Both the position numbers and the translations under genes were made by a program. A DNA stretch of 64,000 nt from Methanoculleus chikugoensis (GTDB lineage Archaea; Halobacteriota; Methanomicrobia; Methanomicrobiales; Methanoculleaceae), in assembly GCF_019669965.1 (NCBI RefSeq), contig NZ_AP019781.1, forward strand, positions 372,001 through 436,000, read 5' to 3'. Position 1 is the first letter of the stretch; each line of letters starts with the position of its first letter. Below the pieces are notes generated by a model. The model searched no databases. It had not been told where the DNA came from and saw only the letters and a list, made by a program, of their open reading frames with translations. Shown here piece by piece: positions 7,869 through 16,773 of the stretch.

Positions 7869-9475
7869 TATCGGAGAGCGATAACCCGGCTGCCCGCTTT
7901 CTTGAACGCGTTCTCCGTTCCCGGAGACGTGGCGTCCCTCCCGGCGAGTATAACCCTGAGGCGCACGGATTCCTCGCGGAAGCGGAGCTCTCTTCAGCCT
8001 ACGAAGAACTCGAGCGTTACTGGGTCACCGAGGGGCTCGCGCTCGTCGTGATAGCCCGCAACAGAGAGACGAACCAGGTCGAGTACCTTCTCTTCGAGCC
8101 GGTGCTCTCGGACCTCGAGTACGAGCTCCTTGAGAGGCTCTTTGCGGACCTTCGTGACGTCCTGATCCTCGACGATCACGACCCGGCCACCGACCGTCGG
8201 GCAGTCCTCGCGAGGAAGATACAGGACCTGCTCGCGGAGTACGGCCTCGCTCTTCCCGACACTTCGATATTCCGGATCCGCTACTACCTCGAACGCAACT
8301 TCCTCGGCTGGTCGCGTATCGACGCCCTGATGAGAGATCCCGGGATCGAGGATATCTCCTGCGACGGCACGAAGATCCCTCTCTTCCTCTACCACCGGAA
8401 GTATCAGAACATCAGGACGAAGATTCGGTTCGATGAGCCGGCCTTGAACTCACTCGCGATCACGCTCGCCCAACGTTCGGGCAAGCACGTCTCCATAGGG
8501 AGCCCGCTCGTGGACGCGACCCTCCCCGACGGCTCGAGGCTGCAGCTTGCGTTCGGCAACGAAGTCACCCCCCGCGGAACATCGTTTACCATCCGGAAGT
8601 TCCGCGAGACGCCGTTTACGCCCGTGGAACTGATCGAATCGAACACCTTCGACATCGACCAGATCGTCTACTTCTGGATGGCGATTGAGAACAACAAGAG
8701 TCTGCTCTTTGTCGGCGGCACGGCGTCGGGAAAGACCACCTCACTCAACGCGGTCGCCCTCTTCATCCCCCCTCTCTCAAAGATCGTCTCCATCGAGGAC
8801 ACCCGGGAGATCACGCTCTACCACGAGAACTGGGTTGCGAGCGTCACGCGGGATACCGTCGCTGAAGGAACCGGCACCACCGTCATCGAGATGTTCGAGC
8901 TCCTCAAGGCCGCGATGCGGCAGCGCCCCGAGTACATCCTGGTCGGGGAGGTCAGGGGAAGCGAGGCCCAGACGCTCTTTCAGGCAATGAACACCGGGCA
9001 CACGACGTTCTCCACGATGCACGCGAGCGACGTCGATGCGGCAATCCATCGCCTGGGGAGCGAGCCGCTCAACGTGCCGAGGAACATGCTCCAGGCGCTC
9101 GACGTCATATCGGTTCAGGCGCTCACCCACCGGGGGCGCGACCGCGTGAGAAGGTGCCGTGAGATCGTCGAGCTCACCGGGATCGACCCCCTCACCGGGA
9201 ACTTCCAGGTGAACACGGTCTTCGAGTACGACCCCGTGGCCGATACGTTCTCCTATTCCGGGCGATCCCGGATATTTACCGAGATCATGGAGTATCGCGG
9301 CTGGAGCCGGAGCCGGCTCGAGGAAGAACTCCGGATCCGGCGAACCGTCCTGCTTGCGATGCATGAGCAGGGCATCAGGGACTACCGGGCGGTTGCCCGG
9401 ATCATCCAGACCTGGACGGTCCAGCGCGACCGCGTGCTTGCCTCCCTTGACGACCTTGGTGAGTTGATCCGGTGA
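7865..9475 (+). CDS. Type II/IV secretion or pilus ATPase (GspE/FlaI-like)
   Basis: 536-residue hexameric motor ATPase of the GspE/PilB/FlaI class, which powers assembly of type IV pilus-like filaments from the cytoplasmic face. Walker A GGTASGKTTS lies near residue 284, an Asp-Glu box follows (SIEDTREITL), then Walker B ILVGEVRGSEA and the His box TGHTTFSTMHA. The N-terminal ~170 residues are the less conserved adaptor region. AGGTG at 7848-7852 can serve as the ribosome site. Its end overlaps the membrane platform gene by 4 bases. No archaellin or FlaC-G genes are nearby, so it is more likely an adhesive pilus or secretion motor than an archaellum. Confidence 0.9.
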   Translation: MISESDNPAARFLERVLRSRRRGVPPGEYNPEAHGFLAEAELSSAYEELERYWVTEGLALVVIARNRETNQVEYLLFEPVLSDLEYELLERLFADLRDVLILDDHDPATDRRAVLARKIQDLLAEYGLALPDTSIFRIRYYLERNFLGWSRIDALMRDPGIEDISCDGTKIPLFLYHRKYQNIRTKIRFDEPALNSLAITLAQRSGKHVSIGSPLVDATLPDGSRLQLAFGNEVTPRGTSFTIRKFRETPFTPVELIESNTFDIDQIVYFWMAIENNKSLLFVGGTASGKTTSLNAVALFIPPLSKIVSIEDTREITLYHENWVASVTRDTVAEGTGTTVIEMFELLKAAMRQRPEYILVGEVRGSEAQTLFQAMNTGHTTFSTMHASDVDAAIHRLGSEPLNVPRNMLQALDVISVQALTHRGRDRVRRCREIVELTGIDPLTGNFQVNTVFEYDPVADTFSYSGRSRIFTEIMEYRGWSRSRLEEELRIRRTVLLAMHEQGIRDYRAVARIIQTWTVQRDRVLASLDDLGELIR

Positions 9476-11415
9476 GGCCGCCTTCCTGCGTGCAGTTCCG
9501 CCGCTTCATCCGCCGGAGAGTGGAGGGGGATCCCCTGCGCTACCGCGACCTCCACAACGCCCTCGTCGCGGCGAACATGGGGATTACGCTTGACCGCTAC
9601 CTCCTGCGCACATTCCTCGCGTCCGGGCTCTTCGGCCTCTTTTGCGCCGCATCAGGATATCTCGTGATGAATCTCCTCTCGCTTCCGCAGTTCCATATCG
9701 GGATCCATAACATCTTTCGTCTCGGTATACCGGCGCTCGCACTGACCGGGACCACGGTCATGATCCTCCAGGTCGTTCTAACCGCCGTCATCTTCGTCCT
9801 CGCCGCCGATGCAGCCTATCTCTTCTTCCTGTATTACCCGTCTCTCGTGAAGAAGAACCGGGCGACCCGGATCAACCTGCTGCTGCACAACGCGGTCTCC
9901 TACATGTATGCCCTGCGCCGGGGCGGCGCACAGATGGTGACGATATTCCGGTCGATCAGCGAGAACGCGGCGATCTACGGCGAAGTGGTTCACGAGTTCA
10001 GGCGGGTCGTCCGGGACACCGACTACTTCGGCTACGACCTGATCACGGCACTCAGAAATCTGCAGGAGACGACCCCGTCGGAGAAACTGCAGGAGTTCGT
10101 CCAGGATCTCATCTCGGTGATCGAGAGCGGGGGGGACGTACTCGCGTTCCTTGAAACCCGGGTGCGGATGTACCAGGAGGATGCCCGGTTCGAGCAGAAG
10201 ACCTTCCTCTCCACGCTCCAGATGGCGGCCGAGTCGTATGTGGTGCTCTTTGTCGCGGCCCCGCTCTTCCTCATCATCGTCATGGTCGTCATGGGTTTTG
10301 TGAGCAGCGCTCCCGTGATGCAGCTCTCGATCGTCATCTACCTCCTCGTTCCGGTCGGATCGCTCTTCTTCATCCTTGCAATCGATGCCGTCTCGATCAA
10401 GACCGAGACGGTCGAGAAGTATACGGAGGCAAGATGGCTCCATGAGTTCGACGACGTCCGGGTCGATAAGCAGGCCGGAAACGAGCCGCTTTTCCGGAGA
10501 CTGGAGCACTACGATAAGATGAAGGCGTTCCGATCCTTCCTGCGCCACCCCCTCCGGGCGTTCCTCATCGAGCCGAACCGGACGTTTTACGTGACGGTGC
10601 CGGCCGCGCTCGCGTACGTCCTTCTCACCCTCCTCGCGACCCCGGCCTATCCCGATCTCGAGATCCTCATCGACGTGCTGGACGACCACCTGATCGTGGC
10701 GTTGCTGATCGTCCTCCTTCCCTTCGGCATCTTTCACCAGCTCTGGAGAAAGAAGGTGATGGATCTCGAGGCGAGCATCCCCGAGTTCCTGCACCGTCTC
10801 TCCGGGATAAACCAGGTGGGTCTGACCCTCGCGCAGGCGATCCAGGTCCTCGTAAAGGCTGATCTCGGTGTATTGACCTACGAGATCAGGAAGATCCAGC
10901 GCGACATCGATTGGGGTGCGAGCGTCCAGGACGCGCTTGTCCGGTTCGAGGTCCGGATACGCACCCCCACCATTGCCCGGGTGGTCACCCTGATCACGAC
11001 GGCGAGCCGGATGACCGGCGATATCGGCGAAGTGCTGAACATCGCAGCCCGCGATGCAGCGATCTCGGAGAACCTCAAGCGCGAGAGACGGTCCGAGATG
11101 TTCATCTACACCGCCATCGTCTACCTGGTCTTCATCGTCTTCCTCTTCGTCGTGGCTGTCATCGATACCCAGTTCCTCTCTGTGCTCGCCGAGATCAATG
11201 CCCTCGCTGCCGGCGATCTGGTCGCCGGCCCGGTGCCTCTCGGGAACACCCCGATCATAACCTTCGAACGCCTCCTCTACCACGGGTGCCTTATCCAGGC
11301 GCTCTTCTCCGGCCTGATCGCCGGGCAGATGGGGGAGGGGTCGCTCCGGGCGGGCGTCAAGCACGCGGCCGTGATGCTCATCATCGCGCTCGTGGTCTTC
11401 ACCGTCGTCATCTAG
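9472..11415 (+). CDS. Secretion/pilus membrane platform protein (GspF/FlaJ/TadC-like)
   Basis: 647-residue polytopic membrane protein starting with GTG inside the GTGA overlap with the ATPase gene. It carries two GspF-type domains, recognised by helical blocks near residues 130-240 (LLHNAVSYMYALRRGG) and 430-540 (IPEFLHRLSGINQVGLTLAQ), each followed by membrane helices; roughly eight helices in all. It is the inner-membrane core on which the ATPase acts. Pilins and a prepilin peptidase are not in the window. Confidence 0.88.
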   Translation: MRPPSCVQFRRFIRRRVEGDPLRYRDLHNALVAANMGITLDRYLLRTFLASGLFGLFCAASGYLVMNLLSLPQFHIGIHNIFRLGIPALALTGTTVMILQVVLTAVIFVLAADAAYLFFLYYPSLVKKNRATRINLLLHNAVSYMYALRRGGAQMVTIFRSISENAAIYGEVVHEFRRVVRDTDYFGYDLITALRNLQETTPSEKLQEFVQDLISVIESGGDVLAFLETRVRMYQEDARFEQKTFLSTLQMAAESYVVLFVAAPLFLIIVMVVMGFVSSAPVMQLSIVIYLLVPVGSLFFILAIDAVSIKTETVEKYTEARWLHEFDDVRVDKQAGNEPLFRRLEHYDKMKAFRSFLRHPLRAFLIEPNRTFYVTVPAALAYVLLTLLATPAYPDLEILIDVLDDHLIVALLIVLLPFGIFHQLWRKKVMDLEASIPEFLHRLSGINQVGLTLAQAIQVLVKADLGVLTYEIRKIQRDIDWGASVQDALVRFEVRIRTPTIARVVTLITTASRMTGDIGEVLNIAARDAAISENLKRERRSEMFIYTAIVYLVFIVFLFVVAVIDTQFLSVLAEINALAAGDLVAGPVPLGNTPIITFERLLYHGCLIQALFSGLIAGQMGEGSLRAGVKHAAVMLIIALVVFTVVI

Positions 11416-11549
11416 GGTCGCGATAGCTCACGGCATCCGGGCAATGCGGTGCTCCCTCCGCCGGGCCAACCCCCTCTCTTCCGCTACCCGCCCGGGGTGC
11501 CGCGATAGGGTTTTATCCTCTGCCCCCCACTCTCTCCTGGTGATGCCAG

Positions 11550-11702
11550 ATGTGTACAGTCGGTGGACCAGTCGACATTGAGTTCAACGAGCGAGTAAAA
11601 GGCAAGAATTACCGCTGCAAAGAGTGCGGCGAGCGGTTCAAGGGCATAGGTAAGCGGCCGATGTGCCCGAGTTGCCAGTCCGAAGATGTCGAAGAACTCT
11701 GA
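11550..11702 (+). CDS. 50-residue rubredoxin-like zinc-ribbon protein
   Basis: Small protein beginning MCTVGGPVDIEFNERVKGK, with two metal knuckles, YRCKECGERF and PMCPSCQSED, that should bind one zinc or iron. Such mini zinc ribbons are common in methanogens and function is usually unknown. GGTGATG lies just before the ATG. Its last 17 bases overlap the start of the next gene in another frame, suggesting coupling. The clear CxxC pair makes it credible despite its length. Confidence 0.7.
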   Translation: MCTVGGPVDIEFNERVKGKNYRCKECGERFKGIGKRPMCPSCQSEDVEEL

Positions 11703-12222
11703 AAACGGCGCTTCCGGGGTATCCCCCGCCGGGGCGAGCGTGATCACCGTCCCCCTCGGCGGCGAACCTCTCATCATCCGGGGAGAACGCTCTTTTCTGC
11801 TTGTGGCGAAAGCCGGCTCACGGTTTACGCTCTTCATCGAGGCCCCGGACGACGAATACTGTCAGGCGGTCGACCCCGACGATCTGGTCGCGGTCTCCAT
11901 GCCGGAAGGCGGGCCCATCGAGCAGGCACACCTGATGCTCGAGCTTGTCCGGCGCTACCACATACCGCTTGTTGTCCTTCCTAAAGGTCATCCGGGTTCG
12001 AAGCGGCTCTCGATGGTCGTTTCTGTCGCCCCGGCGATCCTTTTAGCCTGCGATATTCGGCGCGGAACCCACCCCGAGCAGCACCTGCTCTGCTCGTCGG
12101 CGGAGTTCTCCGGGCTCTCGCTTGCCGGGGTTCCCGGGGGTCTCGCGATTGGAAACCTGCCTCCCGGGGCTAAGGTGAAGCATCTGAATGCGGAAAAATC
12201 CTCAGCGGACAAACAACAATAA
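11686..12222 (+). CDS. Conserved-looking protein of unknown function
   Basis: 178 residues, not recognised. After a variable Ser/Gly-rich start there is a beta-rich region (SVITVPLGGEPLIIRGERSF), an alpha/beta stretch (AHLMLELVRRYHIPLVVLPK) and a hydrophobic strand (SMVVSVAPAILLACDIR). No membrane segments or signal peptide are clear. It overlaps the zinc-ribbon gene upstream, and the ATP synthase promoter begins within its last codons. Codon use matches the neighbours. Confidence 0.6.
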   Translation: MSKNSENGASGVSPAGASVITVPLGGEPLIIRGERSFLLVAKAGSRFTLFIEAPDDEYCQAVDPDDLVAVSMPEGGPIEQAHLMLELVRRYHIPLVVLPKGHPGSKRLSMVVSVAPAILLACDIRRGTHPEQHLLCSSAEFSGLSLAGVPGGLAIGNLPPGAKVKHLNAEKSSADKQQ

Positions 12223-12228
12223 ATATAT
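12221..12228 (+). promoter_or_regulatory. TATA box of the ATP synthase operon
   Basis: AAATATAT, about 46 bases before the ATG at 12274, at the very end of the preceding gene. It is followed by a strong ribosome site GGAGGG at 12264-12269. Confidence 0.6.
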
Positions 12229-12273
12229 GCTCAATTTCATCAAATATTCATACGCCGTGAGAAGGAGGGTTTG

Positions 12274-12603
12274 ATGAAGATCGATGTCCTGAAAAGCATC
12301 AGGGAGACTGAAGAAGAGTATCAGGCGATGATCCGTGATGCGCAGGCGGAGAGGAAGAAAAGCCTCTCGGATGCCGAGCTGGAGGCTGAAAACCTGGTCC
12401 GGAAGGCACAGAACGATGCCGGAGAGTACAGGAATCAGCGTCTTGCCGAGGCGCGGGTCCAGGCGCAGAACAGGTATGCAGAGATTATTAAGGAGGGTGA
12501 AGCGCGCGCAGAGGCGCTGAAAGCAACAGGGAACAAGAACCTTGCAGAAGCTGTAGACTTTATTGTTACGCGATTTAAGGAGCAGCTGCATGTTAAGGCC
12601 TGA
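12274..12603 (+). CDS. ahaH: A-type ATP synthase subunit H
   Basis: 109-residue, almost entirely charged helical protein (for example EEEYQAMIRDAQAERKKSLS), the peripheral-stalk partner of subunit E. The ATG at 12274 is chosen over the TTG at 12271 because GGAGGG at 12264-12269 is properly spaced only for the ATG. Its stop overlaps the start of ahaI. First gene of the operon H-I-K-E-C-F-A-B-D. Confidence 0.9.
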   Translation: MKIDVLKSIRETEEEYQAMIRDAQAERKKSLSDAELEAENLVRKAQNDAGEYRNQRLAEARVQAQNRYAEIIKEGEARAEALKATGNKNLAEAVDFIVTRFKEQLHVKA

Positions 12604-14554
12604 ACGGATGCGCCGGCTGCTCATCGCGGCCCCGAAGGGTGAGATTGATACCGTCATCAGGGAACTCTACCGGCACAACGTCTATCACATCGAGGACTTC
12701 GTGCCGGAGAGCGAGGCACCTGAGGCGTTATCCATCGGCCACCCGCTCCCGGGAGCGAGCGATGCGGCTTCGGCGCTCATCAAGGTCAGGGCAATCGAGA
12801 ACGCGTGCGGGATAGACCCGGACAGCGTAGAAGTCAGGGCGAAGATCCCTGCATCAAAGGTCAGGGCGATGATCCAGACGGATCTTCCCGCCGTCCAGAA
12901 GGAGGCGGAAGGTCTCGTCGCAACACGATCACACCTGGAGGCGCGGCAGAAGGAGCACGAGCAGCGTGCGCGCGAACTGGAACCGTTTGCCGCGATCCCC
13001 CTGGACCTGGAACTCTACCGCGGGTATATGCGGTTTACCGTCTTTACCGGGCACATCGCGCACGACGTCGATCTCGACGTCCCCCATGAGAAATATTTTT
13101 CCGACACGGTGGCCGGCAACATGATCGTCGTCGTGGTGCAGAACGAGCACCGCGAAGAGGTCGAGCGGAAGCTTCTCGACGCCGGGTTCCAGGCGATCCC
13201 CGTCCCGGATGAGACCGGGGCTCCGGCCGACTGCCTGAAGGTTCACGTCGATGAGGCCCAGAAGATCGGTGACGAGATCGCCGCGATTAACGAGAAGATT
13301 GCAGGAGTTCGGGAGAGGCATACCGACTTCCTGGTAGCATGCGACGAACTACTCACGGCTGACGTAGAGCGGGCGGAAGCCCCGTTGCGGTTTGCTACCA
13401 CGGAGGAGACCTTCATCACCGAAGGCTGGGTGCCCGACGACCGGGCGGACAGGATCCGGGAAGCACTGGAGAAGGCGACCAACGGCAGGATCTACATCGA
13501 GGAACTGGAAGTCGAGGACGACGCGAAGGTTCCGGTGGAGTACGAGAACCCGTCGTTCGCCACACCGACCCAGGTGCTCATGGACATCTACGCGCGGCCG
13601 CGGTACTCCGAGCTCGACCCGACGCTGATGGTAGCCATTGTGTTTCCCATCTTCTTCGGGCTGATCCTCGGCGACGTGGGATACGGGGCAATCCTGCTTG
13701 CCCTGAGTCTCGGGCTCCGGAAGATCGTGAAAGGCGACGAAGGAAGGATGCTTCTCAAGGTGCTCAGTTACGCAAGCATATCGAGCATCATCTTCGGGAT
13801 TCTCTACAGCGAGATCTTCGGGTCCTCGCTCCCGTGGCCGGCGCTGATCTTCTCCCGGCACCTCAACATCGGAGGAGCCGCGGGCGGTCACGGCCCCCAG
13901 GTAGCCGAACTCATGATCGTCGCTATCTGGATCGGTATCCTGCACATCACGCTCGGGCGTATCCTCGGTATGGTCAACGCCCGGAGGATTTACCACGGAA
14001 AGCACGCGACAAAAGCGGCAATCGCCAACGCCGGGTGGCTCGGCACCATGTGGGGCATCCTCATCATGATCTGGGCGTTCTACGCCATCCCGATGATGCC
14101 CGACCTGACGGGTCTTCCCGTCGCCGTCATGGGGCTCAACGCCGCCGCCGTGGCGGGAGCCGTCCTTCTGGTGGCAGGCATCCTCGGGATCGCACAGGAG
14201 AACCCGCTCGAGGTCGTCGAACTTCCGACGATCATCAGTCACGTATTGTCCTACGCCCGTCTCGTGGCGGTGGGCTTATCCTCGGTCGCAATCGCGATGG
14301 TGGTCAACTTCATCGCGATTGGCATGATGATACAGCCCCAGCTTGAAGCGATCACCCCGGTCGGCGTGATCATCGTTATCTTCGGCATTCTCGTCCTCCT
14401 GGTGGGGCACGTGCTGAACACGGCACTCGGCCTCCTTGGCGGCGGTCTGCACTCGATTCGTCTTCACTATGTTGAGTTCTTCACCAAGTTCTACAAAGGT
14501 GGAGGCAGGAAGTACAACCCGTTTGGTATGAAATCAAAGTTTACGGAGGAATAA
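12590..14554 (+). CDS. ahaI: A-type ATP synthase subunit I (membrane a-subunit)
   Basis: 654-residue membrane stator subunit that forms the ion half-channels beside the c-ring. The N-terminal ~330 residues are a soluble stalk-binding domain with coiled coils; the C-terminal half has about seven to eight helices, including VGYGAILLALSLGLRKIVKG and PTIISHVLSYARLVAVGLSS, the latter holding the conserved channel Arg. The start at 12590 is supported by AAGGAG 7 bases upstream; it lies inside the end of ahaH. Confidence 0.93.
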   Translation: MLRPERMRRLLIAAPKGEIDTVIRELYRHNVYHIEDFVPESEAPEALSIGHPLPGASDAASALIKVRAIENACGIDPDSVEVRAKIPASKVRAMIQTDLPAVQKEAEGLVATRSHLEARQKEHEQRARELEPFAAIPLDLELYRGYMRFTVFTGHIAHDVDLDVPHEKYFSDTVAGNMIVVVVQNEHREEVERKLLDAGFQAIPVPDETGAPADCLKVHVDEAQKIGDEIAAINEKIAGVRERHTDFLVACDELLTADVERAEAPLRFATTEETFITEGWVPDDRADRIREALEKATNGRIYIEELEVEDDAKVPVEYENPSFATPTQVLMDIYARPRYSELDPTLMVAIVFPIFFGLILGDVGYGAILLALSLGLRKIVKGDEGRMLLKVLSYASISSIIFGILYSEIFGSSLPWPALIFSRHLNIGGAAGGHGPQVAELMIVAIWIGILHITLGRILGMVNARRIYHGKHATKAAIANAGWLGTMWGILIMIWAFYAIPMMPDLTGLPVAVMGLNAAAVAGAVLLVAGILGIAQENPLEVVELPTIISHVLSYARLVAVGLSSVAIAMVVNFIAIGMMIQPQLEAITPVGVIIVIFGILVLLVGHVLNTALGLLGGGLHSIRLHYVEFFTKFYKGGGRKYNPFGMKSKFTEE

Positions 14555-14558
14555 AGAA

Positions 14559-14807
14559 ATGGCAGATGTTGTTATGACTCTTGAAATGGTACAGGCATCG
14601 CAGTTGGGAATGAAAGCGCTCGGCGCAGGTCTTGCTGTCGGTCTCACCGGCATCGGTGCCGGTGTTGCAGAGATGGGGATCGGTTCCGCTGCGGTCGGAG
14701 CGACGGCAGAGAACCGCGATATGTTCGGTCTCGCGCTGCTCCTGACGGTCATTCCCGAAACCATTGTCATCTTCGGTCTTGTGGTTGCACTGCTGCTTCT
14801 GTTCTGA
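14559..14807 (+). CDS. ahaK: A-type ATP synthase subunit K (c-ring proteolipid)
   Basis: 82-residue two-helix hairpin, the rotor ring subunit. Helix 1 is glycine-rich (GAGLAVGLTGIGAGVAEMGI) and helix 2 carries the ion-binding Glu67 in VIPETIVIFG. Methanogen c-subunits of this kind often couple sodium or mixed sodium/proton; specificity cannot be assigned from this alone. It has a single hairpin, not the duplicated form found in some archaea. GGAGGAA precedes the ATG. Confidence 0.92.
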   Translation: MADVVMTLEMVQASQLGMKALGAGLAVGLTGIGAGVAEMGIGSAAVGATAENRDMFGLALLLTVIPETIVIFGLVVALLLLF

Positions 14808-14818
14808 TGGAGTGAACC

Positions 14819-15397
14819 ATGGGACTCGAAGCAGTTGTGAACGAGATCCGGGAGAAAGGGCGAAAGGAGGTCGAGGCGGTCCGGGCGGAGACCCGGGCCG
14901 AAGTCGAGGAGATCCTCCGGGACGCACAGGTCCGCGCCGCCGAGATCAAACTCTCGGCCGAAGAGGAGGCGGGCCGGGTTGCCGCCCGCACCACCAACCA
15001 GGAAGTCTCCGCGGCGAACCTCGTCGTCAAACGACAGGTCCTGAACGCCCAGAAGACGCTCCTCGACCAGGTCTATTCGGCCTCGCTCGCTGCTGTCGGT
15101 GATCTCCCTGCGGAGTTCCAGGAGAAGGCGCTCACAGACCTGTTGAAGAGAGCGGCAAAGGAGATCAAGAAAGGTGTCGTGCACGTAAACGAGCGGGATG
15201 TCCCGGTCGTCGAGGCGATCATCTCCCGGCAAAAAACCCTCTCGGGCTACACCGTGGGCGCGCCCGTCGAGATCCCCGGCGGCGTCATCGTCGAGAGCAC
15301 CGACGGCGAGCTGCAGATCGACTACAGCTACGGCACGTTCCTGGACGAGGTATGGGAATCCGGCCTGAAGGATGCGTCAGATATCCTGTTTGCATGA
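14819..15397 (+). CDS. ahaE: A-type ATP synthase subunit E
   Basis: 192-residue peripheral-stalk subunit. The N-terminal ~90 residues are a long charged helix (EIREKGRKEVEAVRAETRAE) that pairs with subunit H, and the C-terminal domain is alpha/beta (GGVIVESTDGELQIDYSYGT) and contacts A/B. Length and operon position are standard. Confidence 0.92.
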   Translation: MGLEAVVNEIREKGRKEVEAVRAETRAEVEEILRDAQVRAAEIKLSAEEEAGRVAARTTNQEVSAANLVVKRQVLNAQKTLLDQVYSASLAAVGDLPAEFQEKALTDLLKRAAKEIKKGVVHVNERDVPVVEAIISRQKTLSGYTVGAPVEIPGGVIVESTDGELQIDYSYGTFLDEVWESGLKDASDILFA

Positions 15398-15409
15398 GGA
15401 GGTTCATAC

Positions 15410-16468
15410 ATGGCAGGGGTAAGTAGCGGACCGGCAACCTACATCTACGCCTGCACCCGCATGCGGGTGCGGCGGTCGTTGCTGATACCGCGGGAAGATT
15501 ATCTCCGGATGCTGAATATGAGCCTGCCTGAGATCACCCGGTTCATCGGCGCCGAGGGCGGTTACGGGTCCGAGATCGATGAACTCGGCACCTCCTTCTC
15601 CGGCATCAACCTCGTCGAGGTGGCGTTGAGCTGGAACCTCGCGAAGGAGTACCAGAGCATCCTGGAACTCGTGCCGGGTGAACTGAAGCACTTCACCGCG
15701 AGTTACCTGCGCCGGTGGGATATCCAGAACGTCGTCACCATCCTGCGCGGCAAGATGCAGGAGATGCCGGCGGGCAAGATCAAGGAGGTCCTGGTCCCGG
15801 CCGGCAGGCTCGACAAGGTCGCTCTCGACCGTCTCCTCACCGAGGAGTCGCCGGAACGGGTCGTCGAGGCGCTCAAGGACGAGCGGTTCTACCCCGTCCT
15901 CGAACGGGAACTCCCCCGTGCGATGGAGACCGGGTCGTTCGCCCACCTGGAGAACGAACTCTACAAGGGCTACTACGCGCGGCTCATCGCCGATGCCGGG
16001 GAAGGCGTCAAGGGCGGGGCCATCTTCCTGAAGTACATCGAGCTCGAGATCGATACCAGGAACATCCAGAACCTCTTCCGCCTCCGGGCCGGGCACGTCC
16101 GTGAGGACGTGCGGGAACTGATGATCCCCGGCGGCTCGTTCTCGGTGGAGGAACTGCAGCGGCTCTCGGGGATCGAGGACCGGGACGAGTTCATCGACGC
16201 CGTGAAGAGGCAGGTGAGGGCGCCCCCGCTCCTGAACGTGCTCGAGGCAATCCGGGGCAAAACCGCGCTCCACGGGATCGAGGTTGCGCTGACCCGGGTC
16301 CAGCTCGAGCAGATGGAGCGGATGTCGAAACGGTATCCGTTCTCGATCCTGCCCGTGCTCGTCTACCTGGAGGAGAAGAAGTACGAGGTCGCGAACCTTC
16401 GCGCCCTCGCCCGGGGCAAGGAGGCCGGCCTCCCTGGTGAGCGGTTACAGGGCTACCTGGTGATGTAA
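15410..16468 (+). CDS. ahaC: A-type ATP synthase subunit C
   Basis: 352-residue V-type d/C-like subunit that links the central stalk to the c-ring. Recognisable by [17 protein letters not shown] near the start and repeated helical modules. A strong GAGGAGG ribosome site precedes the ATG at 15410. Nothing unusual. Confidence 0.9.
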   Translation: MAGVSSGPATYIYACTRMRVRRSLLIPREDYLRMLNMSLPEITRFIGAEGGYGSEIDELGTSFSGINLVEVALSWNLAKEYQSILELVPGELKHFTASYLRRWDIQNVVTILRGKMQEMPAGKIKEVLVPAGRLDKVALDRLLTEESPERVVEALKDERFYPVLERELPRAMETGSFAHLENELYKGYYARLIADAGEGVKGGAIFLKYIELEIDTRNIQNLFRLRAGHVREDVRELMIPGGSFSVEELQRLSGIEDRDEFIDAVKRQVRAPPLLNVLEAIRGKTALHGIEVALTRVQLEQMERMSKRYPFSILPVLVYLEEKKYEVANLRALARGKEAGLPGERLQGYLVM

Positions 16469-16470
16469 GC

Positions 16471-16773
16471 ATGGAGATCGCAGTTGTCGGTACCGGTGAA
16501 TTCATCCTTGGTTTCAGGCTCGCGGGTGTCCGGAAGACGTACGCGGCCGAGACCGGCGAGCGGCTGGTCGAGCAGATCAACCGGGTGCTCCAGGACAGAG
16601 ACGTCGGCATTCTCGTGCTGAAGGGCAGCGACATGGAGCGGATCCCCCTGCGGCTTCGCACCACCCTCGAGAACTCCGTCAAGCCGACGGTGATCGCGAT
16701 CGGCGGAGAAGAGGGCGGCCTGTCGATGAGAGAGAGAATCAAGAGATCGGTGGGTGTTGATCTGTGGAAGTAA
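16471..16773 (+). CDS. ahaF: A-type ATP synthase subunit F
   Basis: 100-residue central-stalk regulatory subunit with a Rossmann-like fold ([34 protein letters not shown]-like core). It begins 2 bases after ahaC and its TAA overlaps the ATG of ahaA (TAATG), so translation is coupled. Confidence 0.9.
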   Translation: MEIAVVGTGEFILGFRLAGVRKTYAAETGERLVEQINRVLQDRDVGILVLKGSDMERIPLRLRTTLENSVKPTVIAIGGEEGGLSMRERIKRSVGVDLWK

